From NCBI GenBank assembly GCA_947488085.1, contig CANKYI010000001.1:930001-994000 (forward strand): a stretch of 64,000 nucleotides of DNA, given 5' to 3'. Position 1 is the first letter of the stretch; every line of letters starts with the position of its first letter. Below, one piece after another: positions 46,272 to 55,277 of the stretch. The position numbers and the translations under genes were made by a program. The notes below the pieces were generated by a model. It did no database searches. It was not told the DNA's origin and saw nothing but the letters and a program-made list of their open reading frames with translations. The DNA is from an uncultured Erythrobacter sp. GTDB lineage: Bacteria; Pseudomonadota; Alphaproteobacteria; Sphingomonadales; Sphingomonadaceae.

Positions 46272-47624
46272 ATGGCTATTGAACTCAAAATGCCCGCGCT
46301 TTCGCCAACAATGGAAGAAGGCACTCTTGCCAAGTGGTTGAAATCCGAAGGGGACACGATTGAGCCGGGCGACATTATCGCTGAGATCGAGACTGATAAA
46401 GCGACAATGGAATTCGAAGCCATTGATGAAGGCGTGCTCACCAAAATCCTTGTTGCAGAGGGTTCTGAGAATGTCGCGGTTGGCACTGTTATCGCACAAC
46501 TCGAAGGGGAAGGGGAGGACAGCGCTCCTGCACCCACGCCTGCACCCGAGCCGATCGCGGAAACGCCAGCGCCTGCACCTGTCGCAGCAAAACCGGTTGC
46601 ATCTTCGCCCGCAAGCGATCCTGAAATTCCCGCAGGCACGAGCCTAACCCAAGTCACCGTGCGTGAAGCATTGCGCGATGCGATGGCCGAAGAGATGCGT
46701 GCTGATCGCCGTGTCTTCGTGATGGGCGAAGAGGTCGCCGAGTATCAGGGGGCTTACAAAGTCACTCAAGGTTTGCTTGATGAGTTTGGCCCTAAGCGGG
46801 TTATCGATACACCGATAACCGAATATGGCTTCGCCGGCATCGGAAGCGGCGCAGCGATGGGTGGATTGCGTCCGATCGTCGAGTTTATGACTTTCAACTT
46901 CGCGATGCAGGCCATTGATCACATTATCAATTCTGCGGCGAAGACCAATTATATGAGCGGCGGCCAAATGCGCTGTCCCATCGTCTTTCGCGGCCCCAAT
47001 GGCGCGGCGAGCCGTGTCGGTGCACAACACAGCCAGAACTATGGCCCATGGTACGCCAGCGTCCCTGGCCTGATCGTGATCGCACCCTATGACAGCTCTG
47101 ATGCGAAAGGCTTGATGAAAGCGGCAATCCGCTCAGAAGACCCAGTGGTCTTCCTCGAAAACGAGCTGGTCTATGGTCGCAGCTTCGATGTGCCTGACGT
47201 TGATGATCATGTTCTGCCCATTGGCAAGGCGCGCATCGTGCGAGAAGGCAAGGATGCGACCATTGTCACCTATTCGATTGGCGTCGGGTTGGCGCTGGAG
47301 GCAGCAGAAGCCTTGGCGCAAGACGGTATCGATGCCGAAGTGATCGATCTTCGAACTCTGCGTCCGCTTGATAAAGAGACGGTGCTCAAGAGCCTGGCCA
47401 AGACCAACCGTCTGGTCGTTGCGGAAGAAGGGTGGCCCACATGCTCTATTGCCAGCGAGATCATCTCGATCTGTATGGAAGAGGGTTTTGACGACCTCGA
47501 TGCGCCGGTCACGCGGGTGTGCAACGAAGACGTGCCGCTGCCTTATGCAGCGAACCTTGAAAAACTCGCGCTGATCGATGCCCCGCGCATTGTCGAGGCG
47601 GTCAAGAAGGTTTGCTACGTTTAA
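46272..47624 (+). CDS. pdhB: Pyruvate dehydrogenase E1 beta subunit with N-terminal lipoyl domain
   Basis: A 450-residue fusion. Residues 1-80 are a lipoyl domain with the modified Lys43 in ETDKATMEF; residues 80-125 an Ala/Pro linker; residues 125-450 a standard E1 beta (transketolase pyrimidine and C-terminal domains). Such lipoyl-bearing E1 beta subunits are known from Zymomonas and other alphaproteobacteria. A bidirectional terminator follows at 47637. Confidence 0.96.
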   Translation: MAIELKMPALSPTMEEGTLAKWLKSEGDTIEPGDIIAEIETDKATMEFEAIDEGVLTKILVAEGSENVAVGTVIAQLEGEGEDSAPAPTPAPEPIAETPAPAPVAAKPVASSPASDPEIPAGTSLTQVTVREALRDAMAEEMRADRRVFVMGEEVAEYQGAYKVTQGLLDEFGPKRVIDTPITEYGFAGIGSGAAMGGLRPIVEFMTFNFAMQAIDHIINSAAKTNYMSGGQMRCPIVFRGPNGAASRVGAQHSQNYGPWYASVPGLIVIAPYDSSDAKGLMKAAIRSEDPVVFLENELVYGRSFDVPDVDDHVLPIGKARIVREGKDATIVTYSIGVGLALEAAEALAQDGIDAEVIDLRTLRPLDKETVLKSLAKTNRLVVAEEGWPTCSIASEIISICMEEGFDDLDAPVTRVCNEDVPLPYAANLEKLALIDAPRIVEAVKKVCYV

Positions 47625-47636
47625 GAGGCGTAAGGG

Positions 47637-47659
47637 GAGGGCGCTATAACGGCGCCCTC
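47637..47659. terminator. Bidirectional terminator between pdhB and the tadE-like gene
   Basis: GAGGGCGC (47637-47644) and GCGCCCTC (47652-47659) form a perfect 8-pair stem with a 7-base loop, midway between two genes that converge. TTCGCCCTTA follows on the plus strand. Confidence 0.75.
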
Positions 47660-47670
47660 TTCGCCCTTAC

Positions 47671-48360
47671 TTAAGTCGCACGGGCTTTTTGGAACACATT
47701 GCAAGCTGAAACCGGCTCTGGCGGATCGGTATTGAACAGTCCCGTCAGATCCCGACTGTCGCGAATGTTAAAAGCGGCAGTGTATTCGATTTCTGTGTCA
47801 CCAAAGAAATCAACCGGTGTGATCGGCTCATAAGTGTATGAGACCTCAACGAAAATCACCGCAGTGCCTGCGCTGGACGTGATGATATTACCGGGTTCAC
47901 CCATGCCAGCGAATGACGTGCCACTAGAGCCAGTGCCTTCCCCGCCATATTTGCTGACATAGTTTTTCGCGCCGCGGCACCGCTGCCATGCAATCCACTG
48001 CCCACCATCAGCGTTTTGCTGAAGGCTGGAAATGACGACGCGCCCTTGGCCATAAATGTCGAAGGGATCGCCCAGCTTCTCGCCGCCAATTAGCGATTCG
48101 TTGATATCATCTTCGAACACCCGACGCGCGACCAGCACGTCAGCTTCGCCCACACGGCTAGCATTATCAGCAACCTGCATGGCAAGCTGGCTCATTTGCA
48201 TATGCGTGATCGTAAAGTTCGCAGTTTCCGTTCCGAGAAGGCCCAAGGCGAGTACAATCGGTGCCGAAAAGGCGAATTCAACCATAGCAACACCAGAAGT
48301 GTTGGACTTGAGGCCAGCGAGCACGCGCCGTGCACGCGAAAGGCGAGGGCGATGGGTCAT
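47671..48360 (-). CDS. TadE-like minor pilin
   Basis: A 229-residue protein with the class IV-type start of Tad minor pilins: a basic leader to about residue 22, then GVAMVEFAFSAPIVLALGLLG, where the Glu at +5-type position and the hydrophobic helix are diagnostic. The rest is a periplasmic globular part. TadE proteins assist Flp pilus assembly. It is the third of three overlapping genes (1-base overlap with the previous). No tad ATPase or secretin lies nearby. Confidence 0.75.
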   Translation of the reverse strand: MTHRPRLSRARRVLAGLKSNTSGVAMVEFAFSAPIVLALGLLGTETANFTITHMQMSQLAMQVADNASRVGEADVLVARRVFEDDINESLIGGEKLGDPFDIYGQGRVVISSLQQNADGGQWIAWQRCRGAKNYVSKYGGEGTGSSGTSFAGMGEPGNIITSSAGTAVIFVEVSYTYEPITPVDFFGDTEIEYTAAFNIRDSRDLTGLFNTDPPEPVSACNVFQKARAT

Positions 48361-48962
48361 TATGGACAGTTTCCTGTTTCCGTAGAGCGATCCTGCTCAT
48401 CAAATGGTTGGTTGCGAAGCACAGTCGAAGCGCGCAGTTCAACGTTCTCTGGCAAGCCGGCCAAACCGGCCATCGGGAACAGCCGTGGATAGGTCACGAC
48501 GGCCGTGTAAAGCACCGCATCACGCGCGCCGCCAATGCCGGAAGTACCGCGATTGGAGTCCCACTGACCGTTGCCATTGGCGTCAACATACACTTCGTTG
48601 TTGTTGCAAATGCCGTCCAGTGTTCCTTCGTCGGTCCACTCTTCGGCTTCGCCAATGTCGCTGAAGTCAAAATGCGACAGCTTTTCGAGCGTCACGGTCG
48701 CTGAATCCGGCACAACATTCTGCACCTGATCGATAACGGCCTGATCGATGTCATCCTGCCTGCTACCCGCGCTTTCCAGCGTCAGGTCGCGGCCTGATTT
48801 CTGCATTGCACCGTTCACCAAAGCGGACGTGTATTGCGAATGCGCCATGTCGAAAATGCCCATCACCATCAGGATCAGAACCGGAGCGACAAAGCCAAAT
48901 TCGGTCAGTGTCGCCCCGTTCTCGTCACGGCGAATGCGTTTGAGGAAGCCTGTGCCGATCAT
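48360..48962 (-). CDS. TadE-like minor pilin
   Basis: A 200-residue protein with a basic leader (MIGTGFLKRIRRDENG) and the TadE hydrophobic start GATLTEFGFVAPVLILMVMGIFD, followed by an alpha-helical and Asp-rich periplasmic part. Its ATG overlaps the stop of the vWA gene in an ATGA, and its stop overlaps the next tadE-like gene, so three pilin-type proteins are made together. Confidence 0.78.
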   Translation of the reverse strand: MIGTGFLKRIRRDENGATLTEFGFVAPVLILMVMGIFDMAHSQYTSALVNGAMQKSGRDLTLESAGSRQDDIDQAVIDQVQNVVPDSATVTLEKLSHFDFSDIGEAEEWTDEGTLDGICNNNEVYVDANGNGQWDSNRGTSGIGGARDAVLYTAVVTYPRLFPMAGLAGLPENVELRASTVLRNQPFDEQDRSTETGNCP

Positions 48963-50956
48963 TGTGTGAGCCTCAGTGCAGCGATCTGCTGTGCGATATT
49001 GCGGAACTGTTCGTCCAATTCAGCCGCGTTGGTTGCGGCAAATGCGCGACCCGGTGTGGCACAGTCGATCAGGTTCTGCGTAAGGTTCACACCGAAGGCG
49101 ACAACCCAAACGGAGATGTTTTCCTGACGGGCCGCACGGCACGCAGCCTGGAAACGTTCCGTGTGACGCGCCCACTGCATGTCTTCGACATCATCGAAAC
49201 TAGTGACGGAATCGTCAGCGACGCGGCGATCCCACCACTCCACACCGTACGGCGTGTACCAGTCGGGCTCTACGTCAAGCGTACCATCGGTCATGAATAC
49301 GATGTGACGAGAAATTGCATCACCATTGGGGGCAGTCGCATTAGAAGATGCATAAATGCCATTGGGTGAAATAAGCCGTGCACCCCAAATCATGCCAATG
49401 TCATGATAGGTGAAGCCATCTCCGCGAAGAGCATTCAGGTAGTTATTGAGGTCACCACGTGAAATATCTTCAAGAGTGATCGCTTCGGCTGGGCAAGTCC
49501 AATCGCCGGTATCTTGGATGCGGTCGAAGTTGTCGTTGCTCAAGATATCGTTGCGTGTGAAGTTGCCGGAGCCATCTTCGCGCAAGAACACAGCGCCCGG
49601 AAGCACGGGCTTCCACCGTTCATCATTGTTTGTCGGAGTGAGATTGATATCCAAGTCGAATGCATCGGCTGGAGTTGTTGGATTAAAGGTCGCAACGTTT
49701 GTTGTTGCCGCTTCTTCAACACAACCAGTCCAGTTGATTGATCGGTCTGAGCCGTTCGCTCCGAGCGGCAGGTTAACATTCAAGTTAAGCGCTGCGGTCG
49801 ATGTCGAGTTGAAACCTGTGTAAAGGTCGGAAAGTGAGTGCGTGACTTGCGTGTAATTCCACGTGAAGATTTCTTCCCGCTCTTCGGTGACGGTGATCGT
49901 GGAATCCGCTTGATAACGGTAAATGTCGAAATTTACGTCGCACAGGCCGCTGCTACCATAATAGGTTCCGCCAGCGCCGCGACGCTCTTCATAGGTAACA
50001 GAACCCGTGTGTTGAACAGTGCGCGGATTACCGCCACTGGCTGACACTTGGGTCCAACCGGACTCGTTCGAAGACACGAAGATGTCAGAAATCTGGTACG
50101 CGTTGTAATGCGCTACACAGGAATCAAAGCTTCCATGGTACGTTTGGTTATTGATCTGCCGGTTGTAGTTGTAATTGCTGCCGTCGCCGGTGCGTTCATA
50201 CAAATAGCCGGTTGGTTCCCACGGCCCAAAGGTGATGTCAGGCTCGCGTGATTGATAATCCGCTTCGGTCGCCATCCAAGATGGGTTTCCTTGCAAGATG
50301 GCCTTACCAACGTTCACGTTCGCGGCATAAGGAACGACGCCATAACGGACCTGAGCGCCAGACGAAGTGGCCGTGTCCACGGTGTCATAAAAAGTCAGCA
50401 CCGCATCGCGCAAGCCCTGCAAACGCGAAGAAGAACCACATCCACCCGAACAGCTGGTGCCATCCGGACGGCGATTCATCGAACCGGTAACGTCGAGCAC
50501 GAACATAATATCGGTGTTCGAGATGTTGATATCTGCGGTACAAGTCACATCGAGGCTGAATTCGTCGTAACCAAATGCACCCATTATGCTCGTCGGCAGC
50601 GTGCCTTTCGCGGTACCGTTGACTTCACCATCACTCGTGCCGGTGTAGCTGCGCGTCAGATTCTCGGTACCAAAGATGCCGTCCGAATAGTTTTGGTCGA
50701 AGAAGTTCTCACCAATCTGGCGATGTTCAGTGCTGAAATCATCATCGTCCATCGAGCGCCGCGCGGCCAACGCACCCGCATCACAGGCCGCCTGCAAACG
50801 CGTTTCAGCCATGTAGAACCGGCTTGCATCCACGCCGCCACCGACCATTGCCATCAATGGAACAAGCGACGCTGCAGAGATCGCAATAGTATTCGCGGTT
50901 TTGTCCTGGGCGATATTGCGCAGGAACGATTGGCGGTCGCGATTTACATGGGCCAT
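48959..50956 (-). CDS. TadG-like pilus assembly protein with vWA domain
   Basis: A 665-residue protein. Residues 15-65 form the Tad_N/TadG helix (DKTANTIAISAASLVPLMAMVGGGVDAS..., shown in part). Residues 148 onward hold a von Willebrand A domain whose metal site is Asp155-x-Thr-x-Ser159 (DVTGSM). A long Thr/Asn/Tyr-rich insertion (about 200-500) separates that motif from the C-terminal vWA part (HIVFMTDGTLD near 565). Such proteins act at Tad pili and adhesion. A GAGGAA site precedes the ATG at 50956. Confidence 0.85.
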   Translation of the reverse strand: MAHVNRDRQSFLRNIAQDKTANTIAISAASLVPLMAMVGGGVDASRFYMAETRLQAACDAGALAARRSMDDDDFSTEHRQIGENFFDQNYSDGIFGTENLTRSYTGTSDGEVNGTAKGTLPTSIMGAFGYDEFSLDVTCTADINISNTDIMFVLDVTGSMNRRPDGTSCSGGCGSSSRLQGLRDAVLTFYDTVDTATSSGAQVRYGVVPYAANVNVGKAILQGNPSWMATEADYQSREPDITFGPWEPTGYLYERTGDGSNYNYNRQINNQTYHGSFDSCVAHYNAYQISDIFVSSNESGWTQVSASGGNPRTVQHTGSVTYEERRGAGGTYYGSSGLCDVNFDIYRYQADSTITVTEEREEIFTWNYTQVTHSLSDLYTGFNSTSTAALNLNVNLPLGANGSDRSINWTGCVEEAATTNVATFNPTTPADAFDLDINLTPTNNDERWKPVLPGAVFLREDGSGNFTRNDILSNDNFDRIQDTGDWTCPAEAITLEDISRGDLNNYLNALRGDGFTYHDIGMIWGARLISPNGIYASSNATAPNGDAISRHIVFMTDGTLDVEPDWYTPYGVEWWDRRVADDSVTSFDDVEDMQWARHTERFQAACRAARQENISVWVVAFGVNLTQNLIDCATPGRAFAATNAAELDEQFRNIAQQIAALRLTQ

Positions 50957-51167
50957 AATAGCATTTCCTCAGATCGAATCCGTCCCGGCATAGGGCGGAA
51001 TCTTCAATTCATCGGAAAGCAATAGCCCACAGAGTGTAAGGGGTTTCCCAAGCACCTTGGTAAACAAGAGGTAAACACGGACACGAAACCTTAACGTCAA
51101 TTACGGACGAAGATTTGGGCTACAGGATGCATCTAATTTACATTGATTTACAAAGGTTGAAGCGACG

Positions 51168-51815
51168 TTGACGCCCGCCAGCACTTCAGAAAATTTGCCA
51201 CCAGAGGCACAGATCGCGCTGGCTCATACGCCGGCGACGATGCGCGATCCGTTAAGGATATTCCTCGAATTGGACCTACGCTTGGCGCGTATTGTCGCCG
51301 CAACTTCGGAACCGATGCTGGGGCAAATGCGGTTGGCGTGGTGGCGTGATATGTTGGCTAAACCTCTTGCTGAGCGACCCAGCGGTGATGCCGTGCTCGA
51401 TGGTATTAGTGAGCATTGGGCAGGCAACGAGAAGCCGCTAGTCGCCCTGATCGATGGGTGGGAGCACATGTTGGATGAGGCTCTAAGCCAAGAAAGTGCG
51501 CTTGCATTTGCAGATGGACGCGGCGCACCTTTCGCATGGCTTGGCGGTCTGGATCGCGCGGAGGCAAGTCACGCAGCGGCGCGGCGATGGGCTTTGGTCG
51601 ATGCTGCCACTCATATCTCTGAAGGCGCAGAACGCGACATGCTATGCGCTTTGGCAAGCAGCATCGGTGCTTTACCGCGCCTTCCCAGAGCGCTCAGAGG
51701 CCTTGTAATCCTCGATGCGCTATCCCGCCGCTCTTTAAAACGCGCGGGTCGGCCACTAATGGAAGGTCGCGGCGCATCGATTGTTGCAATAAGAGCCGCT
51801 ATCTTCGGACGTTAA
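51168..51815 (+). CDS. Squalene/phytoene-synthase-like protein without catalytic Asp motifs
   Basis: A 215-residue all-alpha protein related in its first half to the squalene/phytoene synthase fold (SEPMLGQMRLAWWRDML near residues 47-63). The two Asp-rich motifs that bind prenyl diphosphates are not visible, and the length is shorter than real synthases, so it is more like the NDUFAF6 group of non-catalytic relatives linked to complex I assembly. Start is TTG at 51168, the first after an in-frame stop. The 211 bases before it hold only the two divergent promoters. Confidence 0.6.
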   Translation: MTPASTSENLPPEAQIALAHTPATMRDPLRIFLELDLRLARIVAATSEPMLGQMRLAWWRDMLAKPLAERPSGDAVLDGISEHWAGNEKPLVALIDGWEHMLDEALSQESALAFADGRGAPFAWLGGLDRAEASHAAARRWALVDAATHISEGAERDMLCALASSIGALPRLPRALRGLVILDALSRRSLKRAGRPLMEGRGASIVAIRAAIFGR

Positions 51816-51856
51816 ACCCGTGTATTCCTCCGATCTATAGGGCCGTGAGGGAAGTT

Positions 51857-52321
51857 ATGCGTCAGACAATACTGGGAGTGTTTGTTGGGTTGATCCTGTC
51901 CGGGGTCGGTGTGTTCTGGTGGCAAGGGCGCGCGCAGGTGGAAACCAATGCTCCGCCACCACCCGAAGTCGAAGACGTCGCTGAAGCTCCCGAGGACGAA
52001 CTGCCTGAGGTCGATCCCGGCGAACTGGTGGGTCCCGCTCCGCCAAAAGCGAGCGAATTGACTCGCGAGGAACGCCGCTTCTTTCGCTATGACCGCAACC
52101 GCGACCGGATCATCACCCGCAACGAGATGCTATCCACGCGCAGCGATGCTTTTCGAAAGCTGGATGTCGATGGCAACAATCTGCTCACCTTTGAAGAATG
52201 GGCCGTGCGCACGACGGAGCGGTTCGAAGAGATGGATGCCGATGGCAATTCTCGGCTGAACGCATCGGAGTTTGCGACATCTGCTCCAAAGCCGCGCCGC
52301 ACACCAGCCTGTCGCTGCTAA
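51857..52321 (+). CDS. Membrane-anchored EF-hand protein
   Basis: A 154-residue protein: signal/anchor helix (4-22), an acidic Pro/Glu-rich linker (30-65), then three EF-hand calcium loops at Asp79-Glu90, Asp103-Glu114 and Asp127-Glu138, all with the right D-x-N/D-x-D/N pattern. It ends in a basic tail with CRC at the C-terminus. It probably binds calcium in the periplasm. A GAGGGAAG site supports the ATG at 51857. Its stop overlaps the convergent trmFO stop by 4 bases. Confidence 0.8.
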   Translation: MRQTILGVFVGLILSGVGVFWWQGRAQVETNAPPPPEVEDVAEAPEDELPEVDPGELVGPAPPKASELTREERRFFRYDRNRDRIITRNEMLSTRSDAFRKLDVDGNNLLTFEEWAVRTTERFEEMDADGNSRLNASEFATSAPKPRRTPACRC

Positions 52322-53703
52322 GCCGGAACGCGCTCTTCGCTCGCGGTTAACCAGTCCTGCAAATCTGCCTTTGCGCGAGATGTGTACGCTTCTTTGCGCT
52401 GCTTCTTCTTCACTTCGTGCAAAGGTGGGAACAGACCGAAATTGACATTCATTGGTTGAAACGTCGCGGCCTCTGCGTCGCCGGTAATGTGGCTTAGCAA
52501 CGCACCCAAAGCGGTTGATGCGGGCGGAGCGGTCCATTCGCGGCCAGCCAGTTCGCCGGCCGTCATCATCCCTGCAACCAAACCGATGGCCGCGCTTTCG
52601 ACATAACCCTCACAACCCGTGACTTGCCCTGCAAAGCGGATGTGAGGCGCGGCCTTCAACCGCAATTGCCGGTCGAGCACTTGAGGAGAATTCAAAAACG
52701 TGTTGCGATGCAATCCGCCCAACCGCGCAAATTCTGCGTTTTCCAGCCCAGGTATCGTGCGGAACAATTCGACCTGCGCGCCATATTTTAACTTCGTCTG
52801 AAACCCGACCATATTCCACAGCGTGCCGAGTTTATTGTCCTGACGCAGTTGCACCACCGCATAGGGCCAACGCCCCTGCGGATGCTCCTCATTGCAGTCA
52901 TAGGGGTTGTCGAGGCCGACGCCCTTCATCGGTCCATAGCGCAAGGTCTCGACCCCGCGCGCCGCCATCACTTCAATCGGCATACATCCGTCGAAATAGG
53001 GCGTGTCCTTCTCCCACTCCTTGAACTCGGTCTTATCCCCTTCGACAAGGCCGGTGTGGAATGCGAGATATTGCTCTTTTGTCATCGGGCAATTGATGTA
53101 ATCGCCGTCTTCGTTGGAGGCTTCGGTGCGCTTGTTCCAGCGCGATTGAATCCAGCACTTCGACATATCGATACTGTCGCGGTGGATGATCGGAGCAATG
53201 GCATCGAAGAACGCCAGCCGCTCTTCCCCGGTTGCTGCAACAATGCTCTGAGCCAGATTTTGCGCGGTCAGTGGTCCGGTCGAAACGATCGTAAGTCCCG
53301 CCGCCGGCAGCGTATCAACACGTTCGCGAACGACAGTGATATTGGGATGTGCCTCCAGCTCCTTTTGCACTTCGGCAGAAAACACATCGCGGTCGACTGC
53401 CATCGCGCTACCCGCGGGAACCCGAGCAACTTCGCCCGCACGCATAACGATGGAATCCAACTCGCGCATCTCATGGTGGAGCAAGCCGACCGCGTTCTTC
53501 GTATCATCATCGGATCGAAATGAGTTCGAACACACCAACTCTGCCAACCCATCGGTTTGATGCGCTGGGGTCATTTCGCCCGATCCGCGCATCTCAGATA
53601 GGCGCACTTTCACACCGCGCCGTGCAAGCTGCCATGCCGCCTCTGACCCGGCGAGGCCGCCGCCGATAATGTGGACATCATGCGCTGGATTGGTGTTCGT
53701 CAT
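52318..53703 (-). CDS. trmFO: Methylenetetrahydrofolate--tRNA-(uracil-5-)-methyltransferase
   Basis: A 461-residue FAD protein that makes m5U54 in the T loop of tRNA using methylenetetrahydrofolate. It has the nucleotide fold [11 protein letters not shown] (14-24), the [11 protein letters not shown] block (near residue 55), and [22 protein letters not shown] near residue 235. The C-terminus reaches the usual [12 protein letters not shown]. Length is normal. Confidence 0.97.
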   Translation of the reverse strand: MTNTNPAHDVHIIGGGLAGSEAAWQLARRGVKVRLSEMRGSGEMTPAHQTDGLAELVCSNSFRSDDDTKNAVGLLHHEMRELDSIVMRAGEVARVPAGSAMAVDRDVFSAEVQKELEAHPNITVVRERVDTLPAAGLTIVSTGPLTAQNLAQSIVAATGEERLAFFDAIAPIIHRDSIDMSKCWIQSRWNKRTEASNEDGDYINCPMTKEQYLAFHTGLVEGDKTEFKEWEKDTPYFDGCMPIEVMAARGVETLRYGPMKGVGLDNPYDCNEEHPQGRWPYAVVQLRQDNKLGTLWNMVGFQTKLKYGAQVELFRTIPGLENAEFARLGGLHRNTFLNSPQVLDRQLRLKAAPHIRFAGQVTGCEGYVESAAIGLVAGMMTAGELAGREWTAPPASTALGALLSHITGDAEAATFQPMNVNFGLFPPLHEVKKKQRKEAYTSRAKADLQDWLTASEERVPA

Positions 53704-53717
53704 GGTGGGCGAAGTAG

Positions 53718-54437
53718 TTGCGTGCTAGCCGCGCTGCAACCCCGAGTGGTTTTTCTGGTGGGAGAGGGTCCATTCCGCAGCGCGCTTTAATCGAACATCG
53801 CCCCTATCTGCTGGCAGGGCTAGCGGCGGCGATTGCTTATTACTTCCTTTGGAACAACCCCATCGGCGGCGTATGGCTGATCCTGCTTAAAGGCGCTGGT
53901 GTTGGCTTTCTTGCTCTTTATGCGTGGCGCCGGGCCAGCGGGCTGGATGCAATTATCCTTGGCGTTGTTCTGGCGCTTTCGGCGGCAGCGGACATGGCGC
54001 TTGAACTGTCTATAGAGGTGGGCGGAGCGATCTTTGCTGTATCGCACTTGGTCGCCGTAGGCCTCTATCTTCGCAATCGAAGAGAGCAGACTTCCGGAAG
54101 CCAACGCTTCCTTGCCCTTGCTTTGCTGGTTGCCACACCGGCCATATCGTATTGGCTATCTGGCCGCACGGACATCGCAATTTATAGCGTGACGTTGGGC
54201 CTGATGGCGGCCGCCGCATGGATGAGCCGCTTTCCACGTTACCGCGTTGGGATTGGGGCGGTGCTGTTTGTTTTGAGCGATTGGCTGATCTTCAGCGACT
54301 TTGGTGAATTTGATCTTGGCCTCGTGCCTGATGCACTGGTTTGGCCGCTCTATTTCGCCGGACAGCTTATGATTGCGACCGGTGTCGTGCAGACCTTGCT
54401 ATGGGATGCGGGGCAGGGCGAACGGCCGGTCAAATAG
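53718..54437 (+). CDS. YhhN/TMEM86 family membrane protein (possible lysoplasmalogenase)
   Basis: A 239-residue protein with about eight helices, matching the YhhN family. Conserved acidic residues sit within helices ([10 protein letters not shown] near residue 93, [10 protein letters not shown] near residue 180), as in TMEM86 enzymes that cut the vinyl-ether bond of lysoplasmalogens. Whether the bacterial protein does this is not known. The start is uncertain: TTG at 53718 is the only start in frame; translation may begin later. It is divergent from trmFO with only 14 bases between starts. Confidence 0.7.
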   Translation: MRASRAATPSGFSGGRGSIPQRALIEHRPYLLAGLAAAIAYYFLWNNPIGGVWLILLKGAGVGFLALYAWRRASGLDAIILGVVLALSAAADMALELSIEVGGAIFAVSHLVAVGLYLRNRREQTSGSQRFLALALLVATPAISYWLSGRTDIAIYSVTLGLMAAAAWMSRFPRYRVGIGAVLFVLSDWLIFSDFGEFDLGLVPDALVWPLYFAGQLMIATGVVQTLLWDAGQGERPVK

Positions 54438-54440
54438 GCA

Positions 54441-55277
54441 TTACACCGCCGCGATTGTGGTTCGGTGTAGCTCGCGACGATGCCCTTCATAACCGCCGGT
54501 TGCCTTGTGGTTTACGCTGCGATTGTCCCATAGCAACAGCATGTCCGGCTCCCATTTGTGACGGTACTGAAATTGCTCCTGTTCGCACCAATGGTGCAAT
54601 TCCATGATGAGGCCCATCGCTTCGGCTTCATCCATTCCCTCAATCCCAATCGTGTAACTGATTGAGCAGAACAGCGCCTCTTCTCCAGTTTCGGGATGAC
54701 GCTTTATGAGTGGGTGCGTCTGCGTTGCCAAGGCGGCTTCACTGGGCCGGATAGACATGGAACGCCCTTCGTCCTTTTCCCCATAGGCACCATCGGGCGC
54801 ATAGCCTCGCCGCGCCGAATGGACGGCAGTGAGCTTGCGCAACTCGGCTTTGCGAGCTTCAGGCAGAGCAGCAAGGGCAGCAATCTGATTGGTGAACAAA
54901 GTATCCCCACCAACAGGCGGTATCTCTATCGCAAGCAAGCACGTGCCCGATGGCGGCTTTGGAAGAAAGCTCCAATCCGAATGCCAGTTCTCCGCAAAGA
55001 GCGACGATTTCTCATCAGCCTCGCGGACAATAGATGCAACATTCTGGCGACCGGGGATGGGGTCGAAAAACGGATCATCGCCAAAATCACCCATTGCCGC
55101 CGTAAAGCGTTCAAGCGCATCGTCATCCATGCGCTGATCAGGGAAAGCGATGACTTTGTGCTCAAGCCAAGCTGCGCGGATCGCAGCAACCGTTTCCGTA
55201 TCAAGCCCCGCCGCCAGATCACACCTGCCTATCCGGGCACCGCATGATTGACCGCTTGGCTCAATACGAAGCGTCAC
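54441..55277 (-). CDS. TauD/TfdA-family 2-oxoglutarate-dependent dioxygenase
   Basis: A 278-residue non-haem iron enzyme. The iron site is His99-x-Asp101 (WHSDWSF) plus His257 (DNRSVNHKA), and Arg272 (HRTTI) should bind 2-oxoglutarate, as in TauD. The substrate is unknown; taurine is not implied. Start GTG at 55277 overlaps the gyrA stop, so it is translated after gyrA. Confidence 0.9.
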   Translation of the reverse strand: MTLRIEPSGQSCGARIGRCDLAAGLDTETVAAIRAAWLEHKVIAFPDQRMDDDALERFTAAMGDFGDDPFFDPIPGRQNVASIVREADEKSSLFAENWHSDWSFLPKPPSGTCLLAIEIPPVGGDTLFTNQIAALAALPEARKAELRKLTAVHSARRGYAPDGAYGEKDEGRSMSIRPSEAALATQTHPLIKRHPETGEEALFCSISYTIGIEGMDEAEAMGLIMELHHWCEQEQFQYRHKWEPDMLLLWDNRSVNHKATGGYEGHRRELHRTTIAAV

